This document shows positions 1 through 8,278 of a DNA stretch of 64,000 nt, in pieces. Below the pieces are notes generated by a model. The model was not told the origin of the DNA and did not search any database. It saw only the letters and a program-made list of their open reading frames with translations. The first letter of the stretch is position 1. Every line of letters starts with the position of its first letter. The position numbers and the translations under genes are program-made. Source of the DNA: Cellulomonas sp. Root485 (GTDB lineage Bacteria > Actinomycetota > Actinomycetes > Actinomycetales > Cellulomonadaceae); assembly GCF_001426705.1 (NCBI RefSeq), contig NZ_LMFC01000006.1, forward strand, positions 282-64,281, in the 5' to 3' direction.

Positions 1-770
1 GTCTTGTTCGACGCGACGGTGAGCATGCCCGAGCACGAGATCGTGCCCGAGACCCGCACGACGGGCGCCGACCCGGACAGCGCGCTGGACAGCGCCGACG
101 CGCTGGTCACCGTGGTCGCCGAGCCGGAGCCGCCGCCGGTGGTGCCGCCGTTCTGCGACGCCCAGCCGACCAGGCCGGTGGCCGGCGGAGTGGTCGGGTT
201 CGAGGTCGGCTCCGAGCCGCTCCCGACCTTCACCAGCTCCCACTGCTGGTTGTACTGGTTCTTCTCCGTGAGCTGCGTGATGGTGGCCCCGTCGGCGGTC
301 GACCGGTCGGTGACCGTCACGGCCTTGCCGCTGTTCTGGTTCACCAGCCGCACGCGGCCGCCCTCGGAGTCGACCAGCTTGAACTTCTGGTTGGCGGCGT
401 TCGCGTCGGTGTACTGCCGGATCTCGCCGCCGTCCGCGGTGCTCCAGCCCCACACGTCCAGCACCTTGCCGGAGTGCCTGTTCTGCAGCCGGTACCAGCC
501 CGAGCCGGAGTCGATGAACTTGAACTGCTGCCAGTTCCCGTCGTTGCGGGTCCACTGCTGCATGATGCCGCCGTCGGCGGTGGAGAAGTCGCGCACCTCG
601 AGCGCCTTGGCGCTCTGGCGGTTGACCAGGACGTAGTAGGCGCCGGTGTCGACGCTCGCTGCTGCCGCAGGAAGGGCTGTGAGCCCGACGCCTGCGAGCA
701 CGAGGGCGGTGCCCGTCGCCAGCGCCGCGGCGAGCCGCCTGCGGATGCTGGTCTTCTTCTGGATCCTCAT
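1..770 (-). CDS. Secreted pectate lyase with N-terminal ricin-type lectin domain (partial, C-terminus outside window)
   Basis: The first 256 residues of a secreted enzyme are visible; the gene runs off the left edge. Residues 1-38 form a Sec signal peptide (MRIQKK start, hydrophobic core, ALPAAAA cleavage region). Residues 41-182 form a ricin B beta-trefoil (CBM13) with three repeats ending in QQW or QKF near 71, 128 and 175. A Ser/Thr/Pro linker follows, and from about 200 the text GWASQNGGTTGGG begins a PL1-type pectate lyase domain. Such enzymes cleave pectate outside the cell; the lectin domain would bind plant polysaccharide. The ATG is preceded by AGGGGG. The catalytic part is unseen, so PL1 membership rests on its N-terminal strand only. 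The upstream palindromes suggest sugar-responsive repression. Confidence 0.8.
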   Translation of the reverse strand, partial: MRIQKKTSIRRRLAAALATGTALVLAGVGLTALPAAAASVDTGAYYVLVNRQSAKALEVRDFSTADGGIMQQWTRNDGNWQQFKFIDSGSGWYRLQNRHSGKVLDVWGWSTADGGEIRQYTDANAANQKFKLVDSEGGRVRLVNQNSGKAVTVTDRSTADGATITQLTEKNQYNQQWELVKVGSGSEPTSNPTTPPATGLVGWASQNGGTTGGGSGSATTVTSASALSSALSGSAPVVRVSGTISCSGMLTVASNK

Positions 771-865
771 CGATCCCCCTGGGGATGGTCGAGTGGAGTT
801 GAGCCGGCGGCGTCCGGGAGGACGTCGGGGACCGCGGCGGACCGGCCGATCCGCCGCGATGAGAC

Positions 866-932
866 AAGCGCTTTCCGCTCGTCGGCCAAACTAGGGAGAA
901 GCGCTTCGACAAGCCAGGGGAACCGGTTTCCC
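866..932 (-). promoter_or_regulatory. Three LacI-type palindromic operators upstream of the pectate lyase
   Basis: Three palindromes with a central CG lie between the pectate lyase start and the neighbouring gene: AAGCGCTT at 866-873, GAAGCGCTTC at 898-907 and GGGGAACCGGTTTCCC at 917-932 (one mismatch). A central CG with A-rich left arms is typical of LacI-family operators. Centres are about 33 and 22 bases apart. The cognate regulator is not identified; the LacI gene at 43 kb uses a different motif. The function is inferred. Confidence 0.5.
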
Positions 933-963
933 GAATGGATTCATCGGGCCGTTTCTCATGTGT

Positions 964-1710
964 TCAGTCGGGCGTCCAGTCCCGGCGGTAGCGGCGCACG
1001 AAGGCCTTCAGGATGCGCGGGGGCGCCCACACGTCGGCGTCGCGCACGCGGGCGACGACCTCGTCGTGCTCCTTCGGCTGGAAGTAGCCGTAGTCCCGGT
1101 ACACACCGATGCGCGTGATGATGCCCGGGAGGTCGAGCTCGGGATGGAACTGGGTGGCGTAGAGGTTGTCGCGCACCCGGAACATCTGCACAGGGCACGT
1201 CCGCGACGACGCGAGCAGGACCGCGTCCGGGGGGAGCACGCTGCACGCCTCCTTGTGCCCGACGAACGCGTCGAACGACTCCGGCAGGTCCGCGAGCAAG
1301 GGGTCCAGCCGCCCCGCCTCCGTGAGGGTGATGGTGACGGCGCTGATCGGCTCCGCGAACGTGCGGTCGATGATGGCGCCCTGGTGCACACCCAGCGTGC
1401 CGACGCCGTAGCAGGCGCCGAGGAACGGCAGATCCCGCTCGACGATCTGGTCGAGGAGCGTCGACACCTCCGCCTCGACCCGACGCTGGGCCGGCGACTT
1501 GTTCTCCTCGGGGGTGCTCGCATCGAACGGGCTGCCCCCGACCAGCACGCCGTCGTACCGGTCGAGCGGCACCGGCAGGATGGACGCCTGCTCCATGCGG
1601 ACCCGCTCCAGCTCGTCGGCGCGCAGGCCGCTGAACCTCAGGAACGCCGCGTACTCCCCGTCGGCAGCGATGTCCTCCGCACGGGAGCTGAGCAGCAGGA
1701 AGCGGGTCAT
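964..1710 (-). CDS. Class I glutamine amidotransferase-like protein (GMP synthase-type GATase)
   Basis: The 248-residue protein is a stand-alone class I glutamine amidotransferase. The nucleophile elbow GACYGVG places Cys100, and QFHPELD supplies the His189/Glu191 pair, so the Cys-His-Glu triad is complete. Proteins of this kind resemble the glutaminase half of GMP synthase but lack a synthetase domain; the physiological amide acceptor is unknown. The ATG at 1710 overlaps the stop of the upstream DUF2236 gene by four bases (ATGA), which implies translational coupling. Other possibilities are a gamma-glutamyl hydrolase or a peptidase of the same fold. Confidence 0.8.
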   Translation of the reverse strand: MTRFLLLSSRAEDIAADGEYAAFLRFSGLRADELERVRMEQASILPVPLDRYDGVLVGGSPFDASTPEENKSPAQRRVEAEVSTLLDQIVERDLPFLGACYGVGTLGVHQGAIIDRTFAEPISAVTITLTEAGRLDPLLADLPESFDAFVGHKEACSVLPPDAVLLASSRTCPVQMFRVRDNLYATQFHPELDLPGIITRIGVYRDYGYFQPKEHDEVVARVRDADVWAPPRILKAFVRRYRRDWTPD

Positions 1711-2582
1711 CCGACGCCTGCCACCCGGCTCGCGTCGTCGGGCCCGAGCATCCACCGGATCGACCGGGTGGCCACGGCACCGGCGGCCCGGGCGGCGCTC
1801 AGCCCCACCGGACCGGGCCGCTCCAGCCCGAGCATCTCGAACGACCAGGCCGGCATCGACGCGACCGCGGCCCGGGCCAGCAGCGTGTAGCCGGGGCGCA
1901 GCGAGCGCGGCACGGGCGGCTCGTGCAGCAGGAAGTCGGCCGCGTCGCGCGCGGCCGTGGACGGGCCGAGGGCCGGCCGGAACTCGTCCAGCGCCTTCGC
2001 CAGCTCCGCGGTCGACTCCGGCACCCGCTCCGCCCCGAGCGCGACGGCCACGCGCGAGGCCTGCGCGACGTACTCGTCGGCACCGGCGGTGTCGAGGGGC
2101 CGCTGCCCGTAGACCCGGTGCGCGCGCAGGAAGCTGTCGACCTCGGCGATGTGCACCCACCTCAGCAACGTCGGGTCGCCGGCGGCGTAGGCGATCCCGT
2201 CGGGCGTGACGCCCCGGATCCGCTCGTGCACCCGGCGGACCTGGTCGATGGCGGCGGTCGCGTCGTCGATGGTGGCGAAGGTCGTCATCGCGATGAACGT
2301 GCTGGTCCGGGCCAACCGACCCCACGGGTCGCCGCGGTAGCCCGAGTGCGCCGCGACCGCCGCCATCGCCGCCGGGTGCAGGGACTGCAGGAGGAGTGCA
2401 CGCATGCCGCCGACGAACATCGAGGCGTCGCCGTGCACCGTCCGGATCGGCGCCCCCGGGGGGAACCACCGCGGTCCGGGTGTCCCGTGGATCCGTTCGC
2501 GGCTGGCCAGCCCGTCGGGTCCCGCGACGCGCAGGAACAAGGAGGTGCCGGCGCGGTCACGGACGGACGAGGCGGGGTTCAC
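1707..2582 (-). CDS. DUF2236 / MpaB-family oxygenase-like protein
   Basis: The 291-residue protein has the features of the DUF2236 (oxygenase MpaB/latex clearing protein) family: GDASMFVGGMRALLLQSLHPAAMAAVAAHSG near residues 50-80, a WVHIAEVDSFL segment near 140, and a conserved HP pair. Family members bind heme b through histidines and include fungal MpaB and rubber oxygenase Lcp; bacterial genomic copies mostly lack an assigned substrate. The start is GTG. It is the first gene of a two-gene operon with the amidotransferase, which overlaps its end. I infer only a probable oxidoreductase role. Confidence 0.75.
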   Translation of the reverse strand: MNPASSVRDRAGTSLFLRVAGPDGLASRERIHGTPGPRWFPPGAPIRTVHGDASMFVGGMRALLLQSLHPAAMAAVAAHSGYRGDPWGRLARTSTFIAMTTFATIDDATAAIDQVRRVHERIRGVTPDGIAYAAGDPTLLRWVHIAEVDSFLRAHRVYGQRPLDTAGADEYVAQASRVAVALGAERVPESTAELAKALDEFRPALGPSTAARDAADFLLHEPPVPRSLRPGYTLLARAAVASMPAWSFEMLGLERPGPVGLSAARAAGAVATRSIRWMLGPDDASRVAGVG

Positions 2583-2600
2583 GTCCCCATCCTGCGGCCG

Positions 2601-3053
2601 TCAGGCTCGGGAGCGCACCTGCTCGACGCCCCGGTTGGCCAGCTCGTCGGCTCGGTCGTTGCCCGGGTCCCCCGCGTGACCCTTGACCCACACCCAGCGG
2701 ACCGTGTGCCGGGCGACCTCCGCGTCGAGGGCCTCCCACAGCTCCTGGTTCTTCACGGGCTTCTTGTCGCCGGTCCGCCAGCCGTTCCGCTTCCAGCCCG
2801 CGACCCACTTCGTGACGCCGTTCATCACGTACTGCGAGTCGACGTGCAGGACCACGTCGCAGGGCTTGGTCAGCGCACGCAGGCCCTCGATCACGGCGGT
2901 GAGCTCCATGCGGTTGTTCGTGGTGAGGACCTCGCCGCCGAACAGCTCGCGCTCGTGCGCGCCGTACCGCATCCACGCACCCCAGCCACCGACGCCCGGG
3001 TTGCCCTTGCAGGCCCCGTCGGTCCACATCTCCACCGTCGGCCGCTCGCTCAC
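2601..3053 (-). CDS. rnhA: Ribonuclease HI
   Basis: The 150-residue protein matches type 1 RNase H over its whole length. The catalytic carboxylates are Asp12 (TDGACKGNPG), Glu50 (NNRMEL), Asp72 (HVDSQYV) and Asp136 (NDRADELA), and His126 in VKGHAGDPGNDRAD is the flexible-loop histidine. The basic handle KRNGWRTGDKKPVKN is present, as in E. coli RNase HI. The enzyme removes RNA from RNA-DNA hybrids. The GTG start at 3053 is preferred because TAGGGT lies seven bases upstream and there is no Shine-Dalgarno sequence, which fits a leaderless transcript. Confidence 0.93.
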   Translation of the reverse strand: MSERPTVEMWTDGACKGNPGVGGWGAWMRYGAHERELFGGEVLTTNNRMELTAVIEGLRALTKPCDVVLHVDSQYVMNGVTKWVAGWKRNGWRTGDKKPVKNQELWEALDAEVARHTVRWVWVKGHAGDPGNDRADELANRGVEQVRSRA

Positions 3054-3098
3054 GGCCCACACCCTAGACGCCGGTGCCCGTGGGACCATCGACGCACG

Positions 3099-5663
3099 AT
3101 GAGCACCCGCACCCTGGCCGACCGCATCCCCGCAGATCCCACGGACCCCGATGCGCTGTACGAGGCGTTCACCGACTGGGCGACCGACCAGGGGCTCACG
3201 CTGTACCCGCACCAGGACGAGGCGCTGCTCGAGCTGGTCACCGGCGCGCACGTGATCCTGTCGACGCCCACCGGCTCCGGGAAGTCGCTCGTCGCGGTCG
3301 CCGCGCACTTCGTGGCGCTGGCGCAGGGTCGGCGGACCTACTACACCGCGCCGCTCAAGGCGCTGGTCAGCGAGAAGTTCTTCGCTCTCGTGGACGCGTT
3401 CGGGTCAGCCAACGTCGGGATGATGACGGGCGACTCCGCGGTCAACCCGGGCGCCCCGATCATCTGCTGCACCGCGGAGATCCTGGCCAACGTGGCTCTG
3501 CGCGACGGGGACGGCGCCGACGTCGGCCAGGTCGTCATGGACGAGTTCCACTTCTACGCCGACCCGCAGCGTGGCTGGGCCTGGCAGGTGCCGCTGCTCG
3601 AGCTCACCAAGGTCCAGTTCGTGCTCATGTCCGCGACGCTCGGCGACGTCGGCTTCTTCGCGGAGGACCTCACGCGGCGGACCCACCAGCCCGTCGCCGT
3701 CATCGCCAACGCCGAACGGCCGGTGCCGCTGACGTTCTCCTACGCGATCGAGCCGCTGCACGAGCTCCTCGACGAGCTGGTGAAGACGCGTCGCGCCCCC
3801 GTCTACGTCGTGCACTTCACGCAGAAGGAGGCCGTCGAGCGGGCGCAGTCGCTCATGTCGACGCCCCTGGCCAGCCGCGAGCAGCGGGACCGCATCGCCG
3901 ACGAGATCGCCGGGTTCCGCTTCGGTCCGGGCTTCGGGCGCACCCTCAACCGGCTGCTGCGGCACGGCGTCGGCGTGCACCACGCGGGCATGCTGCCCAA
4001 GTACCGCCGGGTGGTCGAGCGCCTCACGCAGCGCGGCCTGCTGCCCGTGGTCTGCGGCACCGACACGCTCGGCGTCGGCATCAACGTCCCCATCCGCACG
4101 GTGCTGCTGACCAGCCTGGTCAAGTACGACGGCGTCCGCATGCGGCACCTGTCCGCGCGCGAGTTCCACCAGATCTCCGGGCGCGCCGGGCGCGCGGGGT
4201 TCGACACGGTGGGCGAGGTCATCATCCTGGCGCCGGAGCACGTGATCGAGAACCGCAAGCTGCTGGAGAAGGCCGGCGACGACCCGCGCAAGCTGAAGAA
4301 GATCATCCGCAAGAAGGCCCCCGAGGGGCAGGTCAACTGGACCGACTCCACGTTCGAGCGCCTGCGGGACGCACCGCCTGAGCCGCTGACCAGCAGCTTC
4401 GCGGTGTCGCACGCGATGGTCCTGCACGTGCTGGCCCGCGAGGGCGATCCCGTCGCCGCGATGACGAAGCTGCTCACGGACAACCACGAGCCGGCGGGCG
4501 CCCAGGGCCGGCACGTCCGGCGCGCGATCGCGGTCTACCGGTCGCTGCGCGCCGCCGGCGTGATCGAGCGCCCCTGGGTCGAGGACCCGACCGCCCCGCA
4601 CGGGCGCCGGCGGGCCGTGCAGCTGACCGCCGAGCTGGCCCCGAACTTCGCGCTCAACCAGGCGCTGTCCCCCTTCGCGTACGCGGCGCTCGACCTGCTC
4701 GACCGCGACGACCCGGCGTACGCGCACGACGTCGTCTCGGTCATCGAGGCCACCCTCGACGATCCCCGCCAGGTGCTGTCCGCGCAGGAGAACAAGGCCC
4801 GCGGCGAGGCCGTCGCCCAGATGAAGTCCGACGGGCTCGAGTACGACCAGCGCATGGCCCTGCTCGAGGACGTCGGCTACCCCAAGCCGCTCGCGGAGCT
4901 GCTGGAGGCCATGTTCGTCACGTACCGGCAGACAAACCCGTGGGTCGCCGACCTGGCCCTGTCCCCCAAGTCGGTGGTCCGCGACATGCACGAGCGCGCG
5001 ATGAGCTTCGCGGAGTACGTCGCCTTCTACCAGCTGGACCGCACCGAGGGCGTCCTGCTGCGCTACCTCGCCGACGCCTACCGCGCGCTGCGCCAGACGG
5101 TCCCGGAGGAGGCCCGCACCGAGGAGCTGTGGGAGATCATCGAGTGGCTGGGCGACCTGGTCCGCCGCACGGACTCCAGCCTGCTCGACGAGTGGGAGCG
5201 GCTGAGCAACCCGCTCGACGAGCACGGCGCCGACGCGCCCGGCGGCATCGACGAGGACGTGCCCGAGCCCATCACGGCCAACCCGCGGGTGTTCCGTGCG
5301 CTCGTGCGCGGGGCGCTGTTCCGCCGGGTCGAGCTGGCCGCGCGCGAGTTCTACGGCGGGCTCGCACAGCTGGCTGACCTCGACGCGGACGGCGAGCCGT
5401 GGGATGCCGACCGCTGGCGGACCGCGCTGGACCCGTTCTACGACGACCACGACGAGATCCTCACCGGCGCCCCCGCCCGCGGCCCGGCCCTGTTCCAGGT
5501 GACGCCCGGCCGCGGGACCTGGCAGGTCCGGCAGCTGCTCGACGACCCCGAGGGCGACCACGACTGGCGCATCGACGCGGTCGTCGACCTGGCGGGCTCC
5601 GACGAGACGGGCGAGGTGCAGCTGCGGATCGTGGCCGTGGGCGCCCTGGGCGACCTCACGTAA
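3099..5663 (+). CDS. DEAD/DEAH-box RNA helicase with DUF3516 C-terminal region
   Basis: The 854-residue protein is an SF2 helicase. Motif I is STPTGSGKS (Lys62), motif II is DEFH at 148-151, motif III is SAT at 178-180, and motif VI is QISGRAGRAG from residue 358. The Ski2/Mtr4-like helicase core is followed by about 400 residues of the actinobacterial DUF3516 region, largely helical. Homologues are annotated as RNA helicases, with the exact substrate unknown. The start is an ATG 45 bases from the divergent rnhA. Long open frames continue upstream of this ATG only because of high G+C and show no homology. Confidence 0.88.
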   Translation: MSTRTLADRIPADPTDPDALYEAFTDWATDQGLTLYPHQDEALLELVTGAHVILSTPTGSGKSLVAVAAHFVALAQGRRTYYTAPLKALVSEKFFALVDAFGSANVGMMTGDSAVNPGAPIICCTAEILANVALRDGDGADVGQVVMDEFHFYADPQRGWAWQVPLLELTKVQFVLMSATLGDVGFFAEDLTRRTHQPVAVIANAERPVPLTFSYAIEPLHELLDELVKTRRAPVYVVHFTQKEAVERAQSLMSTPLASREQRDRIADEIAGFRFGPGFGRTLNRLLRHGVGVHHAGMLPKYRRVVERLTQRGLLPVVCGTDTLGVGINVPIRTVLLTSLVKYDGVRMRHLSAREFHQISGRAGRAGFDTVGEVIILAPEHVIENRKLLEKAGDDPRKLKKIIRKKAPEGQVNWTDSTFERLRDAPPEPLTSSFAVSHAMVLHVLAREGDPVAAMTKLLTDNHEPAGAQGRHVRRAIAVYRSLRAAGVIERPWVEDPTAPHGRRRAVQLTAELAPNFALNQALSPFAYAALDLLDRDDPAYAHDVVSVIEATLDDPRQVLSAQENKARGEAVAQMKSDGLEYDQRMALLEDVGYPKPLAELLEAMFVTYRQTNPWVADLALSPKSVVRDMHERAMSFAEYVAFYQLDRTEGVLLRYLADAYRALRQTVPEEARTEELWEIIEWLGDLVRRTDSSLLDEWERLSNPLDEHGADAPGGIDEDVPEPITANPRVFRALVRGALFRRVELAAREFYGGLAQLADLDADGEPWDADRWRTALDPFYDDHDEILTGAPARGPALFQVTPGRGTWQVRQLLDDPEGDHDWRIDAVVDLAGSDETGEVQLRIVAVGALGDLT

Positions 5664-5673
5664 GTTGGCCGTC

Positions 5674-6069
5674 ATGGCCACCTGGGACGACGTGCGGGAC
5701 GCCGTCGCCGCGCTGCCCGAGACGTTCGAGGAGCCCGGGCGGAGCTGGCGGGTCGGGAGGTCGAAGCCGCTCGTCTGGGACCGGCCGCTGCGCGCGGTCG
5801 ACCACCAGGCGCTCGGCTCGTCGGCACCCGACGGACCGATCCTCGGCGCCCGGGTGCCGGACCTCGACGCCAAGGAGGAGCTGCTCGCGCGCCTGCCGGA
5901 CGTGTACTTCGTGACCCCGCACTTCGACGGCTACCCCGCGATCCTCGTGCGGCTCGACGCGATCGACACCGACGAGCTCCAGGACCTGGTGGTCGAGGCG
6001 TGGCTGACGCAGGCGCCCAAGCGCGTCGCGAAGGCCTGGCTCGACAGTCACCCGGACGGACCGTCCTGA
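5674..6069 (+). CDS. MmcQ/YjbR family protein
   Basis: This 131-residue protein belongs to the MmcQ/YjbR (DUF419) fold: MATWDDVRDAVAALPET at the N-terminus, a VWDRPLR segment, VPDLDAKEELLAR, YFVTPHFDGYPAILVRL, and a C-terminal AWLTQAPKRVAKAWL helix. Such proteins have a CyaY-like or DNA-binding fold and no firm biochemical role. The ATG at 5674 is chosen over an in-frame TTG at 5665 because TAAGTT lies seven bases upstream, as expected for a leaderless transcript. It follows the helicase by ten bases, so it may also be cotranscribed. Confidence 0.8.
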   Translation: MATWDDVRDAVAALPETFEEPGRSWRVGRSKPLVWDRPLRAVDHQALGSSAPDGPILGARVPDLDAKEELLARLPDVYFVTPHFDGYPAILVRLDAIDTDELQDLVVEAWLTQAPKRVAKAWLDSHPDGPS

Positions 6070-6097
6070 GGAGGTCCCGCCGGGTTACCGTTCGCGC

Positions 6098-6358
6098 ATG
6101 AGCACCGAGCCCACCGACGCCGCCGTGCGCCGCACGCGGTCCCCGCGGTTTGTCTTCCTGATCTGCCTGGTCGCCGCGCTCGTGTCGGCGATCTGGGTGC
6201 TCGGCATCCTCACGATCGCTGCCGCCGTGATCCTGGTCGTGACAGCGATGGTGCTCCAGGCCCGGGGCAAGAACCCCGCCACCTGGTTCGCGGCGAGCAC
6301 GGGCGTCGCCGCGGGAACGCTGATCTACCTGGTCATCGTGCTGATCACCGGCCAGTAG
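6098..6358 (+). CDS. Small membrane protein of unknown function
   Basis: The 86-residue product has a short Arg-rich cytoplasmic N-terminus and about three hydrophobic stretches (residues 18-36, 37-55 and 63-84), so it is probably an inner-membrane protein. I do not recognise a family. TACCGT ends six bases before the ATG and there is no nearby Shine-Dalgarno sequence, which suggests leaderless expression. Its TAG stop directly abuts the stop of the convergent YccF gene with no base between. Confidence 0.6.
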   Translation: MSTEPTDAAVRRTRSPRFVFLICLVAALVSAIWVLGILTIAAAVILVVTAMVLQARGKNPATWFAASTGVAAGTLIYLVIVLITGQ

Positions 6359-6757
6359 CTACTGCCCGTAGGCCGCCATCATCCGGTCCGACGGGACGAT
6401 CTGCTTGCCCAGCGGGAACAGCGAGATGGGCACCATCTTCCAGTTGGCCAGCGCCAGCGGGATGCCGATGATCGTGATCGCCTCGAGGATCCCCGTGACG
6501 ATGTGCGTGAGGGCCAGCCACCAGCCGGCGACGATCACCCAGATGACGTTCCCGATCACGGACCACGCCCCGGACGTCGGCTTGTCGACCACGGTGCGGC
6601 CGAACGGCCAGAGCGCGTAGCTGGCCATCCGGAACGACGCGATGCCGAACGGGATCGTCACGATGAGGATGCAGCAGATGATGCCGGCGAGCACGTAGCC
6701 CAGGGCCAGCCAGAAGCCGGCGAGCACGAGCCAGATGAGGTTGAGCAGCGTCTTCAC
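6359..6757 (-). CDS. YccF domain-containing inner-membrane protein
   Basis: The 132-residue protein contains two copies of the YccF repeat, each a pair of hydrophobic segments followed by a conserved signature (IPFGIASFRMASYALWPFGR near residue 35-54, and IPLALANWKMVPISLFPLGK near 98-117). YccF proteins are inner-membrane proteins of unknown function. The GTG start at 6757 begins MKTLLNLIWLVLAG, which matches the usual family N-terminus. It is convergent with the small membrane gene to its left and divergent from the YbaK gene. Confidence 0.85.
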   Translation of the reverse strand: MKTLLNLIWLVLAGFWLALGYVLAGIICCILIVTIPFGIASFRMASYALWPFGRTVVDKPTSGAWSVIGNVIWVIVAGWWLALTHIVTGILEAITIIGIPLALANWKMVPISLFPLGKQIVPSDRMMAAYGQ

Positions 6758-6829
6758 GCACCCAGCCTGCACCCCGCACGGCCGCGGACGGTATCCGGGA
6801 GGACCCTGATCCGCCCCTATCGTGGCTCC

Positions 6830-7333
6830 GTGGTGAAGAAGGAGCACGCGCCGACCGGCACCCCCGCCCTGGTCGCGCTGACGGCGGCCGGCGTCGCACA
6901 CACGGCGCACGCGTACACGCACGACCCGGCGAGCACCCTCGGGTTCGGGCTCGAGGCCGCGGCCGCGCTGGGCGTCCCGCCGGAGCAGGTGTTCAAGACC
7001 CTGATGACGGTCGTGGACGGCACGCTCACGGTCGCGGTCGTGCCTGTGACGGGGCAGCTGGACCTCAAGGCGCTCGCGCAGGCCGTCGGGGGCAAGCGCG
7101 CGTCGATGGCACCCAAACCGGACGCCGAGCGCGCCACGGGGTACGTCGTCGGCGGCATCTCTCCGCTGGGCCAGCGGTCGCCGCACCCCACGGTGGTCGA
7201 CGAGACGGCGTGGCTCTTCGACACGGTCCTGGTCTCCGGTGGCCGACGCGGACTCGACGTCGAGCTCTCCCCCGACGACCTGGTCCGCCTCACCTCGGCG
7301 ACCGTCGCGGACATCGCACGGTCCGACCCGTGA
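6830..7333 (+). CDS. ybaK: YbaK/EbsC-type aminoacyl-tRNA deacylase (Cys-tRNA(Pro) deacylase)
   Basis: The 167-residue protein has the YbaK/ProXp fold: an N-terminal GTPALVALTAAGVAHTAHAYTHD segment, VFKTLMTVVDG with the family lysine, KALAQAVGGKRASMAPK, GYVVGGISPLGQ, and a terminal VELSPDDLVRLT strand. YbaK hydrolyses Cys-tRNA(Pro) mischarged by prolyl-tRNA synthetase. Two GTG codons stand in tandem; the first (6830) is chosen because TATCGT ends six bases upstream, a leaderless arrangement. The stop overlaps the GTG start of the next gene by four bases (GTGA), so the two are coupled. Confidence 0.88.
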   Translation: MVKKEHAPTGTPALVALTAAGVAHTAHAYTHDPASTLGFGLEAAAALGVPPEQVFKTLMTVVDGTLTVAVVPVTGQLDLKALAQAVGGKRASMAPKPDAERATGYVVGGISPLGQRSPHPTVVDETAWLFDTVLVSGGRRGLDVELSPDDLVRLTSATVADIARSDP

Positions 7334-8034
7334 TCGCCGAGCGCCTGGCCGACGTCCGGCGACGCGTGGCGCAGGCCGCGCTGGATGCGGGACGCGACCC
7401 CGCCGACGTCCGTCTGCTCCTGGCGACCAAGACGCAACCGGTCGACGTGGTCCGCGAGGCGCTCGCGGCCGACGCGCGGGCCAGGGCCAAGGACCCGACA
7501 CTGACCGCCGTGCTCGTCGGCGAGAACCGCGTGCAGGAGCTCGTCGCCAAAGGGCCGTCGCTCTCCGGCCTCGCGACGCTGCACCTGATCGGGCCGCTGC
7601 AGTCCAACAAGGTCAACGCGGCCCTGCGCTGGGCGTCCTGCATCGAGTCGGTGGAGTCGCTGGACCTCGCGCAGCGGCTCTCGGCGCGCGCGACCGAGCC
7701 CCTCGACGTCTACGTGCAGGTGAACGTCTCCGGCGAGCAGTCCAAGCACGGGGTGCCGCCGCACGAGGCGGTCGCGCTGGCGCGGGCCGTCGCCGCGCTG
7801 CCGCACCTGCGGGTGGCGGGCCTCATGACCGTCGGCGCGCGGTCGGACGACGACGGGGTCGTGCGGGCCGGCTACGCCCTGCTGCGGTCGCTGCGGGACG
7901 AGCTCGTCGCGGCGGGCACTCAGACGGCGACCGAGCTGTCCATGGGCATGAGCGGGGACCTGGAGCTGGCGGTCGCGGAGGGCGCGACGCTGGTGCGGGT
8001 CGGCAGCGCGGTCTTCGGGGCGCGGCCGACGTAG
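7330..8034 (+). CDS. yggS: YggS/PROSC family pyridoxal phosphate homeostasis protein
   Basis: The 234-residue protein is a PLP-binding TIM barrel of the YggS/PLPBP family. Lys34 in LLLATKTQPVD is the expected Schiff-base lysine; GENRVQELVAK, HLIGPLQSNK, VNVSGEQSKHG and LSMGMSGDLELAVAEGATLVRVGSAVFG are all signature segments. The family buffers free PLP and affects amino acid and keto-acid pools. In most bacteria the family sits near ftsZ or proC; here it is coupled to ybaK by a GTGA overlap, which sets the GTG start. Confidence 0.92.
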   Translation: MIAERLADVRRRVAQAALDAGRDPADVRLLLATKTQPVDVVREALAADARARAKDPTLTAVLVGENRVQELVAKGPSLSGLATLHLIGPLQSNKVNAALRWASCIESVESLDLAQRLSARATEPLDVYVQVNVSGEQSKHGVPPHEAVALARAVAALPHLRVAGLMTVGARSDDDGVVRAGYALLRSLRDELVAAGTQTATELSMGMSGDLELAVAEGATLVRVGSAVFGARPT

Positions 8035-8199
8035 CCGCCACGGAGCAGCACAACCTGCGCGGTGCGGGTGGCGGCACCGGGTGCGCGGCGGCGCCCGACG
8101 GCGAGCTCGCGAGCGTGCAGCACGGTGAGCCGACGGAGCTCTCGGTCCAGGTCCATGCCGGTGATGAGCGCCGCCCGCTCGCCCTGATACACCCGTCCA

Positions 8200-8264
8200 T
8201 GACAAGGAGGCTTGACACTCCGACAAGTGTCAAGCACGCTTGTCACGTCAAGCACGCTTGTCAT
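8200..8264 (+). promoter_or_regulatory. Promoter with tandem operator array for the CPBP-XRE operon
   Basis: The 65 bases before the CPBP gene hold a cluster of related half-sites. CTTGACAC (8211-8218) and GTGTCAAG (8227-8234) form an inverted repeat. The 17-mer GTCAAGCACGCTTGTCA, itself an imperfect palindrome, occurs twice at 8229-8245 and 8247-8263 with an 18-base period. TTGACA at 8212-8217 followed after 17 bases by CACGCT is a plausible sigma-70 promoter buried in the array. The obvious candidate ligand is the XRE protein encoded in the same operon (inference). Confidence 0.65.
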
Positions 8265-8278
8265 CCAGCGGAGGTCTC

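Noticed and set aside
1923..3098. Long open frame continuing upstream of the helicase start
   Set aside because: It runs antisense through the DUF2236 and rnhA genes, has no recognisable homology, and is explained by high G+C lack of stop codons. The helicase begins at 3099.
3405..5873. 822-codon minus-strand open frame opposite the helicase
   Set aside because: It lies entirely antisense to a well-supported helicase with intact motifs, and its composition (long runs rich in Arg, Gly, Val, Leu and Gln) is that of a G+C shadow.
8035..8264. Minus-strand frame reading into the gap after yggS
   Set aside because: It overlaps the operator array and the yggS 3' end, lacks a ribosome site and shows no family match, so I treat the gap as regulatory DNA.
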